Shown here piece after piece: positions 31,500 to 41,518 of a DNA stretch of 64,000 nt. Source of the DNA: Bartonella grahamii subsp. shimonis (GTDB taxonomy: Bacteria > Pseudomonadota > Alphaproteobacteria > Rhizobiales > Rhizobiaceae); NCBI RefSeq assembly GCF_036327415.1, contig NZ_CP123961.1:930001-994000 (forward strand), in the 5' to 3' direction. The translations under genes were made by a program, and so were the position numbers. The number at the start of each line of letters is the position of its first letter. Position 1 is the first letter of the stretch. The notes under the pieces were generated by a model that was given only the letters and a program-made list of their open reading frames with translations, was not told the DNA's origin and ran no database searches.

Positions 31500-32774
31500 T
31501 TACTTTAGCTTGTATGAAAGAGTTGACGTTAAATCATCAAAATTCATGAGGGGTCCTACAGGTCCGACAGCAGTTAGTGTTGGAGTGGAATTTGTAAAAA
31601 GACGATGTGCTAAATCAGTTAATCTTTTAGGAGTGATGAGATTGAGGCGTTCAATTGTTTCCGATATTGGAATTGGTCGCCCATAAAGGAGTATTTGGCG
31701 AGCAATGAGATGTGCTTGACTAGAGGGATTTTCCTGTGACATTGTCAGATTCGCACGATATTGCGTTTGTGCTCGTTGCAGTTCATTGGCGTGAATATTT
31801 TTGCTGATCTTGGAAAGTTCATCAAGAATCACAGGAATAAGTTCTTTGAGCCCTTCTTGTCCGGTAGCTGCGTGAACACCAAAAAGCCCAGTATCTGAAA
31901 ATCCCCAATGAAAAGCATAAATAGAATAGCATAATCCACGTTTCTCTCTTACCTCTTGAAAAAGACGTGAAGACATACCACCACCAAGAATGATTGAAAG
32001 AATTTGGGCCGCATAAAAATCACGTGCGTGATAAGCACGCCCTTCAAACCCTAAAACAACTTGTGTATCCATTAAATCGCGATATTCACGAAAGTCGCCA
32101 CCGACATAATTTGCAAGATTAGTAAGAGGTGCGGTTGAATGGGAGCGAAAAGTACCAAGACGACTTTCAACTTCTCGCAAGAAACTTTCGTGCTTTACAG
32201 CTCCTGCAGCAACGACAATCATACGATCTGCACTATATTGTTTATTGATGAAATCATGGAGATCAGTAGATGTAAATGATTGAATAGTTTTAGCTGTTCC
32301 TAAAATAGAGCGTCCAAGGGATTGATGACGAAAGGCTGTTTCTGTAAAGTGATCAAAAACAATATCATCAGGAGTATCATGGGCGGCACCAATTTCCTGA
32401 AAGATTACTTGTTTTTCTCGTTCTAGTTCATCGTCGTCAAATTTTGAATGCATTAAAATATCGGCTAAAATGTCTATAGCAAGTGGGATATCGCTTTTAA
32501 GTACACGTGCAAAGTAAGCTGTTGTTTCAATACTGGTTGTGGCATTGATTTCACCGCCAACATCTTCAATATCGGTTGCAATTTGAAAAGCAGTGCGGTT
32601 TTGGGTTCCTTTAAAAGCCATATGCTCAAGAAGATGAGCAATACCATGCTGTGTGGAGGTTTCATTGCGTGAGCCTACTTTTACCCATATTCCGAGGGCA
32701 ACACTATCAATTTGTTGCATTGTATGTGTGGCGATAGTCAAACCATTACTAAGGCGACATATATCTACATCCAT
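31500..32774 (-). CDS. M16 family zinc peptidase (processing-peptidase-like)
   Basis: A 424-residue inverzincin: the HxxEH motif is seen in HLLEHMAFKGT (about residue 46), and the third metal glutamate lies in the ELEREKQVIFQEIGAA region. The glycine-rich GGGMSSRLFQEVREKRGLCYSIYAF (in part) is the hallmark of mitochondrial-processing-peptidase beta relatives. Alphaproteobacterial members act on short or unfolded peptides; the natural substrate is unknown. It follows thrC on the same strand by about 85 bases, a conserved rhizobial pairing. Confidence 0.93.
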   Translation of the reverse strand: MDVDICRLSNGLTIATHTMQQIDSVALGIWVKVGSRNETSTQHGIAHLLEHMAFKGTQNRTAFQIATDIEDVGGEINATTSIETTAYFARVLKSDIPLAIDILADILMHSKFDDDELEREKQVIFQEIGAAHDTPDDIVFDHFTETAFRHQSLGRSILGTAKTIQSFTSTDLHDFINKQYSADRMIVVAAGAVKHESFLREVESRLGTFRSHSTAPLTNLANYVGGDFREYRDLMDTQVVLGFEGRAYHARDFYAAQILSIILGGGMSSRLFQEVREKRGLCYSIYAFHWGFSDTGLFGVHAATGQEGLKELIPVILDELSKISKNIHANELQRAQTQYRANLTMSQENPSSQAHLIARQILLYGRPIPISETIERLNLITPKRLTDLAHRLFTNSTPTLTAVGPVGPLMNFDDLTSTLSYKLK

Positions 32775-32859
32775 GTATTTACAACTCCATTAAATAAGCT
32801 AAATACCTCATTGTAAGGGTATTAGAATATTCTTGATTTAAATTATAATGCAGCTAACT

Positions 32860-34257
32860 TTAATAAGATGCACGCGATTTTAAAGAGATATAATCTTTTA
32901 CTATTTTTTCATCATTAGCAAGACTTATAAAGTGTTCTTCGCGTTTCATTACATCATTGAGATGAGATGGCCATGGGACATGAAGTCCACAAGCACTTTT
33001 AATAGTATCAGGAAATTTAGCTGGATGAGCCGTGGCAAGGACGATCATTGGAATATGCGGTTTTTTGTTTTCACGCGCTACTTGAAGAGCAACGGCTGTA
33101 TGTGGATCAACAAGATAGCCACTTTCCTTATAGACACTATCAATTGTTTGAGCAGTTGCAGCCATGTTGCTTTTCCCAGCGGAAAATAGGGAACGAATAT
33201 TTTTGAGTTGCTTTTCATCAAGAGTAAAATGTCCTGATTGTTTCAAGTTTTCCATTGCATTGCGAATCCACATTGGATCACGATTGCCACTTTCAAAGAG
33301 CAAACGTTCAAAATTAGAAGAGACCTGAATATCCATAGAAGGTGATGTTGTATGAATTATTGGTTGTGTTTTGTAAGTACCACTGGTCAATGTACGTGCA
33401 AGGATGTCGTTATCATTCGTTGCGATAACCAGTTGAGCAATGGGTAATCCCATACGGGCTGCAACATAACCTGCAAAAATATCACCAAAATTTCCAGTAG
33501 GAACAGTAAATGAAACAGCCCTATCAGGAGCTCCTAAGGAAAGTGCAGATGAAAAATAGTAAACAATTTGCGCCATGATACGCGCCCAATTTATAGAATT
33601 AACACCTGAAAGCGCCCTTTTTTTACGAAAATTGTGGTCATTAAACATTGCTTTGACAAGAGCTTGGCAATCATCAAAATTTCCTTCAATGGCAATGGCA
33701 TGAACATTTGAACATTGATTGGTTGTCATTTGCCGTTGTTGAACAGGGGATACTCGTCCTTTAGGAAATAAAATAAAAATATCTGAGTGTTCTGTTCCAG
33801 CAAAAGCTTGTATCGCAGCCCCTCCTGTATCACCTGATGTTGCAGCAATAATCGTTGCACATCTATTTTTTTCAGTCAAAACATAATCCATCAGTCGAGA
33901 AAGAAACTGCATTGCGACATCTTTAAAAGCTAAAGTAGGACCATGAAAGAGTTCGAGGATAAATTCATCTGCTCCAGTTTGTCGTAACGGACAGATTGCT
34001 GGATGGTGAAAGGTTGCATAAGATTCAACAATCATATTTTCAAAAGTTGTATATTCGATTTCGTTATTCACAAAGGGCCACAGAATAGTTTTAGCAATTG
34101 TTGTATAGGAGTGACCACGAAGTGCTCGTAACGCATCAAATGATAGCTGAGGAAATTTATCTGGCAGATAAAGTCCCCCATCACTTGCCAACCCTGTCAT
34201 GATCGTTTCTGTAAAGCTTAAAGCAGGAGCTTCACCTCTCGTGCTAATATATTTCAT
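32860..34257 (-). CDS. thrC: threonine synthase
   Basis: PLP enzyme that converts O-phosphohomoserine to threonine. The N terminus MKYISTRGEAPALSF and the PLP lysine motif FHGPTLAFKDVAMQF are characteristic; ATSGDTGGAAIQAF binds the phosphate. The length of 465 is usual for the long proteobacterial class. It completes the thrB-thrC pair found in this window, although on opposite strands and separated by several genes. Confidence 0.96.
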   Translation of the reverse strand: MKYISTRGEAPALSFTETIMTGLASDGGLYLPDKFPQLSFDALRALRGHSYTTIAKTILWPFVNNEIEYTTFENMIVESYATFHHPAICPLRQTGADEFILELFHGPTLAFKDVAMQFLSRLMDYVLTEKNRCATIIAATSGDTGGAAIQAFAGTEHSDIFILFPKGRVSPVQQRQMTTNQCSNVHAIAIEGNFDDCQALVKAMFNDHNFRKKRALSGVNSINWARIMAQIVYYFSSALSLGAPDRAVSFTVPTGNFGDIFAGYVAARMGLPIAQLVIATNDNDILARTLTSGTYKTQPIIHTTSPSMDIQVSSNFERLLFESGNRDPMWIRNAMENLKQSGHFTLDEKQLKNIRSLFSAGKSNMAATAQTIDSVYKESGYLVDPHTAVALQVARENKKPHIPMIVLATAHPAKFPDTIKSACGLHVPWPSHLNDVMKREEHFISLANDEKIVKDYISLKSRASY

Positions 34258-34890
34258 AAGTCTTATCCTTTTTTATTTCTGGCAAATTGGTGAAGTTATT
34301 TATTTCACGGTTTTCATAATATTAAAATTATTAAATGGATAGAGTTTTTTCTTCTTTTTAACTCAATAATGAAAGGAAATAGTATTAAGCATTTTTATTT
34401 TTGAGATATAAACGTAAAATGTTCACAGAAAATCTGTTACAGTCGAAAATTTTCTCTCTATTATTCATTCACTTAAATTTTACAATGTATCTTCACTTGT
34501 GCACCTTCTTAAATAATAAAATCAAATAGATAGAATGGTATTTATTGAAGAACTTTTTTGTAAAATTCAATCATTCATAGCTATTTTATACTCTTATACT
34601 TTGTAACAATTAAATCTGCTAAAATGAATGTTGAAATGATACAGCTCAAAATTCACACTGGAAGATTTATAAGGTAATTTTATGGCATTTCGTGCGCAAA
34701 TCTATACTTTGAATAAGTTTTGTTTGGCTTAATTTATTATTTTGTATACTAATAGATATTATATTTGTTCTATACAGTATGGTCACCTAAAGTTTATCCA
34801 TAGAAAACATACGACAGCCTGCTAAATGATGTGAAGCAGGCTGTAAAATATTCTTATTTTAAATAGAAAAAATAACTGAGTATCTTTGAA
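34258..34890. other. AT-rich intergenic region before the small-protein trio
   Basis: A spacer of 633 bases between the thrC start and the first of three paralogous genes. Apart from a perfect hairpin at 34814-34844 nothing gene-like is seen. It should contain the thrC promoter at its left end. Confidence 0.5.
34814..34844 (-). terminator. perfect 9-bp hairpin downstream of first small paralogue
   Basis: ACAGCCTGC pairs with GCAGGCTGT around a 13-base loop, GC-rich against very AT-rich surroundings. It lies 47 bases past the stop of the minus-strand gene at 34891. A clean T run does not follow on that strand, so it may stabilise the 3' end instead of terminating by itself. Confidence 0.5.
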
Positions 34891-35253
34891 TTATTTGCCT
34901 TTAAGTTTTCCTATTGCCCATCCGATTATCCCGCTAAATATGGCCATAATAGATCCAGTGAAGAATCCAAAACCCCAAGCTCCTACTGTAGAAAAAAATC
35001 CTAGCGTAATTGGTTCAAACACTTTCTCAAATTTTCCTTCAATGGCAGATTCACTTTTTGCTGCATGAGTGAAACTTGGTACATAAAGAGAAGCTATATT
35101 GATAGTTTTTTTCTTTCCCTGTTCTATTAGAGAGACAGTTTCCCATTGAATATCATTTTTCAAATGATTGGCATGAACATTTATAACTTGTGAAAGCAAA
35201 AAAGCAACAGCTATAAAAATATTTAATACGTAATTTTTCAATACTTTAATCAT
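34891..35253 (-). CDS. small exported paralogue 1 of a tandem trio, unknown function
   Basis: A 120-residue protein. Residues 1-29 form a signal peptide (MIKVLKNYVLNIFIA then VINVHA). A polar middle of about 50 residues follows, then the shared motif EGKFEKVFEPITLG and a glycine-rich hydrophobic C-terminal segment (WGFGFFTGSIMAIFSGIIGW) with a basic tail GKLKGK. It is clearly related to the genes at 35470 and 36012: same length, same signal peptide, same EGK-EKV block. No known family is recognised. Membrane insertion of the C-terminal helix is inferred. The ribosome site is GGTGATAAATT before the ATG. Confidence 0.75.
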   Translation of the reverse strand: MIKVLKNYVLNIFIAVAFLLSQVINVHANHLKNDIQWETVSLIEQGKKKTINIASLYVPSFTHAAKSESAIEGKFEKVFEPITLGFFSTVGAWGFGFFTGSIMAIFSGIIGWAIGKLKGK

Positions 35254-35390
35254 AATTTATCACCAATAATTTTACTTTTATTTTAATCTAAATTGAATAG
35301 ATACATCGGCAGAATTAGTGCACATTGAGAGAAACATAAGCATTTAAAGCTTTTTTCATTCTTAATGTGATAATTCGTTAGTTTTTTGTC

Positions 35391-35429
35391 ATAAACAATG
35401 AATAAACACAGAATATATCCATTGTTTAT
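35391..35429 (-). terminator. 10-bp inverted repeat downstream of second small paralogue
   Basis: ATAAACAATG pairs perfectly with CATTGTTTAT across a 19-base loop, 41 bases past the stop of the gene at 35470. Its position matches the hairpins after the other two paralogues, suggesting each gene is a separate transcript. Confidence 0.4.
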
Positions 35430-35469
35430 ATTTCGTATGAGAAGATTTTATTCTGATGAAATTTCAATT

Positions 35470-35832
35470 TTAACGAGATCTAAAATACGATATTATTTTA
35501 CTTATTATCCATCCTAAAAACATGCCTATTGTACTTGATGCATATCCAATTGCCATCCCAACACCAAAGGTTCCGAGTGTAAGAGGTTCAAGGACCTTTT
35601 CAAATTTTCCTTCAATAGTAATTTCATTATCTACTCCACCATTTAGACTGGTTTTATAGAGAGAAACGGTGTGGACTGCATCTTGTCTTTTTTGTTCTAT
35701 TGCAGAAACAAAAATATTCTCACGATGAGTACTATTTTGCAAATAGTTTGCATGCGCATTTACAACCTGTGAAAGAGAAAAGGCAGACATAATGAAAATA
35801 CTTAACATATTATTTTTAAACAATTTAATCAT
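35470..35832 (-). CDS. small exported paralogue 2 of a tandem trio, unknown function
   Basis: A 120-residue protein with the same plan as its neighbours: signal peptide ending NAHA, the motif NYLQN just after cleavage, a variable polar middle, IEGKFEKVLEPLTLG at about 73-87, and a glycine-rich hydrophobic C-terminal segment (GVGMAIGYASSTIGMFLGW) ending in basic residues. The ribosome site GGGGTAAATT precedes the ATG. The conserved EGK-EKV block just before the membrane segment contrasts with the divergent middle, a pattern of exposed variable loops. Function unknown. Confidence 0.75.
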   Translation of the reverse strand: MIKLFKNNMLSIFIMSAFSLSQVVNAHANYLQNSTHRENIFVSAIEQKRQDAVHTVSLYKTSLNGGVDNEITIEGKFEKVLEPLTLGTFGVGMAIGYASSTIGMFLGWIISKIISYFRSR

Positions 35833-35932
35833 AATTTACCCCAAATATTTTATACTATTCAATATATATGCGTACATTTATAATTTGGATATTTTGATGT
35901 AAGCTACAACGTTTATATTTTTTAATAGGAGA

Positions 35933-35982
35933 AGCTTCATTATGTAATTATTTACAATAAATCATCGGTACATAATGAAGCT
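35933..35982 (-). terminator. 13-bp perfect inverted repeat downstream of third small paralogue
   Basis: AGCTTCATTATGT pairs exactly with ACATAATGAAGCT across a 24-base loop, 30 bases past the stop of the gene at 36012. It is the strongest inverted repeat in this part of the window. Confidence 0.5.
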
Positions 35983-36011
35983 AATATTCTAGAGTTCTAG
36001 ACGAGGTTGAG

Positions 36012-36368
36012 TTATTTGAACATCAATACTATGTCCCTTATCCAACTTGTTATCGATCCTATAAGGCTCATTACATATCCAGTAAACAATAGTCCCATTC
36101 CTATAGTCATAACCTCAACGACCTTTTCAACTTTTCCTTCACCTGTTGTACCACTTTCTGTTTGATAATTTACAGATGGAACATAGAAAGCAGTCGTAGA
36201 AACTACATCGGATTTCGCATACTTTACTTGTTCTATTGGGAAAACAGAAAGCTCCTCTTTTGGAGTATCGTTTTTCAAATAGTTTGCATTAACATTTACA
36301 GTTTGTGAAATAAAAAAAGTGCTCGCTATAAAAATGCTTAAGATATAATTTTTAAATATTTTTACCAT
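36012..36368 (-). CDS. small exported paralogue 3 of a tandem trio, unknown function
   Basis: A 118-residue protein with the signal peptide MVKIFKNYILSIFIAS...NVNA, then NYLKND, a polar middle, the block GEGKVEKVVEVMTIG and a hydrophobic C-terminal segment (LLFTGYVMSLIGSITSW). It is more divergent than the other two: F to V within EGK-EKV, and a longer middle. The ribosome site GAGGTAAAG precedes the ATG. It is the first gene of the tandem in the direction of transcription, and long AT-rich DNA lies upstream. Function unknown. Confidence 0.73.
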   Translation of the reverse strand: MVKIFKNYILSIFIASTFFISQTVNVNANYLKNDTPKEELSVFPIEQVKYAKSDVVSTTAFYVPSVNYQTESGTTGEGKVEKVVEVMTIGMGLLFTGYVMSLIGSITSWIRDIVLMFK

Positions 36369-37439
36369 AACTTTACCTCAAATATTTTTAATTTATATAT
36401 GTAAGAAATATACATAATGTTTATATATCTCACACTACAAACAATTTATATATTTCAATATGTATTTTTAGTCAATAGTAAAAATACATATAAAAATATA
36501 ACTATAATTTTTTATAAACATTATTGTAAAAAAGTAACAGTAATAATTGCAAAAATATTTTTTAAATGTTTATACAATATTTTATTATATGTTATATATA
36601 AAATAATACGCGATGATCGTATAATTTTTACAAACTGATATTAATGTTATTTTTAAAAAAACATTTTTATATAAATAAAATTTATCAAATTTTTTACATA
36701 TTAAATATATAAAAGTTTATTTAGTATCGATATTATAATAAAAAACATGAAAATTATGATGTATTAACAAAAATACCCTTAACATTTTAAATATGAATTG
36801 ATACGCTAAATTTTTATTATTTATATAAGTTGTTATAGGTAGCCATTATTGTAGAATGTGTGTTCTATAGATATTATTCAATGGTTATTAATTGTATCAT
36901 GATAGCATAATGCTACTGCTTACTTTACTATTAATTATATACATTTATGTTATAGATACTAAAAATATACAGTCATCTTATAGTATAAAGTAGAATTCAA
37001 ATTGGATAGAGATAAATGATATTATCTTTTTCTCGCCAATGTGGTCAGCATATTACTATGATGTAAAGCAGTGTATAGAAGAATATCAATTCAGACACAT
37101 TTATGATTGCCGAAAGATCAGCATTGGATAATATCTTTCAACATTTTCTCCTTTCCAAACTGAAAAGCCGGTTTTATTTTTAGAAAGGGTGTCGTTCCTA
37201 AAGTCGGATTACTTTTGAAAAGATCTGATTTCATTGCTTATTTAAAAAGTCTATTAAGCGCTTTCGGAAAATTTTGAGCAACTACTGGTATCTCTTTACG
37301 TTGTTTAACATGATTATATGTTTCACATTTACGTGCTTGTTTTTAATAAACCTTTTTCAAGGTACTCAAGACCTATTTCGCAATGATGCGCGTGAGTGAT
37401 ATAATGGTAAGACCCCATAATATAAAATTCTTAAGGAAT
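36369..37439. other. very AT-rich tract followed by degraded coding-like DNA
   Basis: From 36369 to about 37000 the DNA is extremely AT-rich with no supported gene. From about 37080 to 37340 it is more balanced. On the minus strand it gives short protein-like runs broken by stops (one reads VKQRKEIPVVAQNFPKALN, another KIKPAFQFGKEKMLKDII), consistent with an old phage-type pseudogene. I cannot name the family. Confidence 0.35.
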
Positions 37440-37670
37440 CAGAATCTTTGACGTTTATAACGTTTATAAAAAAAGATGGAATCGTCATACACTTTTCTCA
37501 CTCCTAATGTTGCTACAATCCTTGCCTTTGAGATGATTCCTTAAAAGGCGTTTTTATTTTTATTTGATTCAAGTAGATTTGAAATGAGAGAATCTTACAA
37601 TATGCGGTTTTTCTGTTTAATTTAAATAACAGTAAGGAATTGATTATAAATCAATGTGTTAGATATAAAT
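37440..37670 (-). pseudogene. integrase N-terminal fragment plus upstream region (copy B)
   Basis: On the minus strand, the right part (about 37560-37665) matches the shared upstream block (cattgatttataa…, gattctctcatttcaaat), and the left part matches the start of the integrase gene (…gattgtagcaacattagg…). The frame is broken. It is related base by base to copies at 41.1 and 47.4 kb on the opposite strand. Confidence 0.6.
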
Positions 37671-38361
37671 TTCTTTGTGTGGTATGTTTTTAATAAAACG
37701 CATATCTTCATAAGAATGTATTCTTTGTGTCTTTTGTAATCTTAGGATGACTGTATCAATTGATGCTGTTAAAATACTGTTTAAGCAGCAAAGTAAATAA
37801 GCTTTCAACAAGTTTACGAAATTTGGATTGAGGAAATATAAGCTCTTGTAACTCAACAAGGAAGCTTTTTTGTTTTCAATAAACTCTTATGTTTCATAGA
37901 TTCCGCGAATTTTAATATGTTTTTCCATGATCAATATGCACATACCCTACAATTTTACTATAGTGTGTGATTTTTTGATCAGATGAAAGAGACTAGCAAT
38001 TGTTACATCTTATTGAGCAAGGCATTGTAATATTCTTTTTTTGACCAATCTAGTCATTTATCAGGATGGGCTGCTGAGGTTGGGACTAGGATATCGGATT
38101 TGAGTGAAATAAGCAGGGGTTGATTTTTGAGAGTTTGCTTCACTGTTTTTTTGCTTTTTTTAGCACGTGCACTGGTTAGCTGACTTATGATTGCTCAACG
38201 AGGTGCTATATTTTTTCTTCACATTGAGACGCGATTCACCCGTGTCGTGAATTACGCATTTATTGAAGCTATTATATAAAGAGGAGCAGCAATAAGAGGA
38301 GGACATTTGAGTAAAAATACCTCTTACAAGAGTTTACCAAACTGATATCTTCAAAAGATTT
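37671..38361. other. gene-poor interval with possible decayed frames
   Basis: About 690 bases without an intact gene. Minus-strand 37659-37859 and plus-strand 38060-38140 show short protein-like runs (for example SGWAAEVGTRISDLSEISRG) ending in stops, which may be remnants of mobile DNA. Nothing can be named. Confidence 0.3.
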
Positions 38362-39057
38362 TTATAATAAATCTCGCCATACTGCCATTGCTTCTAAGAC
38401 TTCTCCTAAATGAGCATGTTTTGCGATAACTGTTTCTGCACCAGCTTCTGCAAGCGCATTAGAGTGGCCAAAATAGCTATGTGATCCTCCCGTAAAGCCG
38501 ATGACACGCATGCCTGCTGCTATGGCTGCGTGTACACCATGAAGTGAATCTTCTATAACGATAGTGTTTTGGGGCTCTACTTGTAATTGTTGTGCAGCAA
38601 AAAGGAAAACATCAGGGGCCGGTTTCGTTTTTTTTGTTCCAACTTCAGGTGCTGAAAATATTTTACCTTCAAAAAGGTCGTAGAGATCAACCGTGGTGAG
38701 CATCTCTTTTATATCTACGCTTTTTGCATTAGAGCAGATACAGTAGGGATAGCGTGTTTGGATAATTTCTACGGCTTCTCTTACATTATCAATAGCCCGT
38801 AATTCAGTTTTTATTTGTGTACGAAAAATATTAGTCATCTGATCTATGAGATGAGCAGAAATTGGTTTTTCTGTTTCCTGTTCAACGTGTTTAAGAATAT
38901 CGCGAAAGATAAGCCCTGCAAAACGCTCACTCAATTCTTCGGGTGATATTTCATATCCTGTTTGTTTGAGCAATTGAGATCCAATTTTTGCAGCAAGATA
39001 TTCAGAGTCGACGAGAACTCCGTCACAATCAAAAATAATAAGATCTATCTGAGGCAT
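38362..39057 (-). CDS. HAD-superfamily hydrolase (phosphoglycolate phosphatase / beta-phosphoglucomutase-like)
   Basis: A 231-residue phosphatase with motif I DCDGVLVDS at residues 9-17 (nucleophile Asp), motif II in ICSNAKS, the lysine in GTKKTKPAPD, and motif IV in VIEDSLHGVHAA. The cap-1 helical domain lies between motif I and motif II. Members hydrolyse small phosphorylated metabolites; the substrate cannot be told from sequence. It stands alone between mobile-element debris and ccrM. Confidence 0.88.
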   Translation of the reverse strand: MPQIDLIIFDCDGVLVDSEYLAAKIGSQLLKQTGYEISPEELSERFAGLIFRDILKHVEQETEKPISAHLIDQMTNIFRTQIKTELRAIDNVREAVEIIQTRYPYCICSNAKSVDIKEMLTTVDLYDLFEGKIFSAPEVGTKKTKPAPDVFLFAAQQLQVEPQNTIVIEDSLHGVHAAIAAGMRVIGFTGGSHSYFGHSNALAEAGAETVIAKHAHLGEVLEAMAVWRDLL

Positions 39058-39228
39058 AAGATATTCCTTTACATGTTACGAGATGGACAACTTTCATGAA
39101 AACGATATTGAGAGGATCTTATTTCATAAAAATACGTTTTGAAAATGATTCTTAATTCTTTTATGAAATAAAAGATATGGGAACAGTACATTGAAAAAAA
39201 GAAAAATAATTATCAATTTTGTATAACT

Positions 39229-39244
39229 TTAACGATACGTTTAC
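39229..39244 (+). promoter_or_regulatory. possible CtrA-type box upstream of ccrM
   Basis: TTAACGATACGTTTAC fits the CtrA full-site pattern TTAA-N7-TTAA with one mismatch in the second half, 91 bases before the ccrM ATG. In Caulobacter and relatives CtrA drives ccrM. In such AT-rich DNA the match could be chance. Confidence 0.3.
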
Positions 39245-39283
39245 GCTATTTTGTAAATATGGATTGGTAATGCGGGCCTATAA

Positions 39284-40471
<1,188 letters not shown>

Positions 40472-40777
40472 ACTAAGTTGATCGCTTCATTCTATTGACC
40501 ACCAATGTACCTGATCTTGATTGAGATGGACGTGAGGGCATTTTATGCCTTTCTTAGATGTTTTTTATTAACACACTAATTTTGCTTGTAAGTGGCAAGC
40601 GAGTATTTTTTATGCTTCTTGTAGAAAATTAAAATGAGAAACTTTCACTCTATATTTTAATTTGAGTTCCAAAACAGTAAAATTTTATAAAAATGAAAGA
40701 TCAAAATTAAAAGGCTCATTCAGAAGTTCAAAATTAAGTGCTTTTTTGAGATAATACGTACATTTGTAAATTTTATG

Positions 40778-41370
40778 CAATATATTGATTTATAAAGATA
40801 ATTTAGCATTATTTATATTGAGTTAGCCCCAGAATATCGTCAAATTTTCTTATTTCAAACCTGTTTTATGTTGAAACAATGAAAATTACTTGCTTGCACG
40901 TCATAAGTGGGTCTTGCGTGTGAATAAAAATTGTTAAAGAAAGAACTAAAAGTATCTCTTACGAACCGTGATAAGATATTGATTTATAATGATAATATAG
41001 AGTTATTCATATTGAATTAAAGACCCGAATAACGTAAGATTCTCTCATTTTAAATCTATTTATCTTGAATCAATCAATATCACTTGCTTGCACATCACAA
41101 GCGGGATGAGTGTGTGGATAAAATTTGTATAAGAAAGGAGTAAAAATGGTCCTTATGAACCGTCTTAATGCAAGGGCTGTCGCAACATTGGGGGCTGGCA
41201 AATATAATGATGGTGCTGGCTTGTTACTTCATAAGCGTAAAGATGGAGGTGCTCAATGGATTTACCGTTTCAAGTGTCAAGGATTGTTGTAGGGGCTGGT
41301 AAATATAACGATGGTGCCGACTTGCTCCTTCATAAGCGAAAAAGGATAGATCCTGAAATTTAAATCTAAG
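40778..41370 (+). repeat. tandem copies of integrase upstream region and N-terminal fragments (copies C and D)
   Basis: Two successive copies of one sequence: a block beginning atattgatttataa, then attcatattgaatta-like, then gattctctcatttt-like, then cttgcttgcac, then a ribosome site. The first (about 40778-40975) stops after the first few codons of the integrase. The second (about 40976-41292) runs on into coding sequence. A third partial coding copy (41271-41340) follows directly with the same GKYNDGADLLLHKR-type sequence. Recombination between copies is the simplest explanation. Confidence 0.7.
41146..41292 (+). pseudogene. 48-residue truncated integrase frame with good ribosome site
   Basis: An ATG frame after AAGAAAGGAG encodes 48 residues (…AVATLGAGKYNDGAGLLLHKRKDG…), matching the N-terminal arm-type DNA-binding domain of DUF4102-type tyrosine recombinases, then ends at TAG where it fuses with another partial copy. 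The catalytic domain is missing, so it cannot recombine. Whether the small protein is made is unknown. Confidence 0.6.
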
Positions 41371-41518
41371 ATTTTTAAGCTTTTCTATCCCTCCTTAATT
41401 CTTATCTGTAGAAAAAATTGGTTATTTCATTTTTTTAAATTTTTCTTTTACAGATTAATAAATGGTCGCTAGAGATACAAAAGTCTCCATTAGAAAACAT
41501 TTTTACGAATAGGGAAGG

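Noticed and set aside
36417..36638. 73-codon plus-strand frame upstream of the third small paralogue
   Set aside because: Composition is the Lys/Ile/Tyr/Phe mix expected from random AT-rich DNA and it has no ribosome site.
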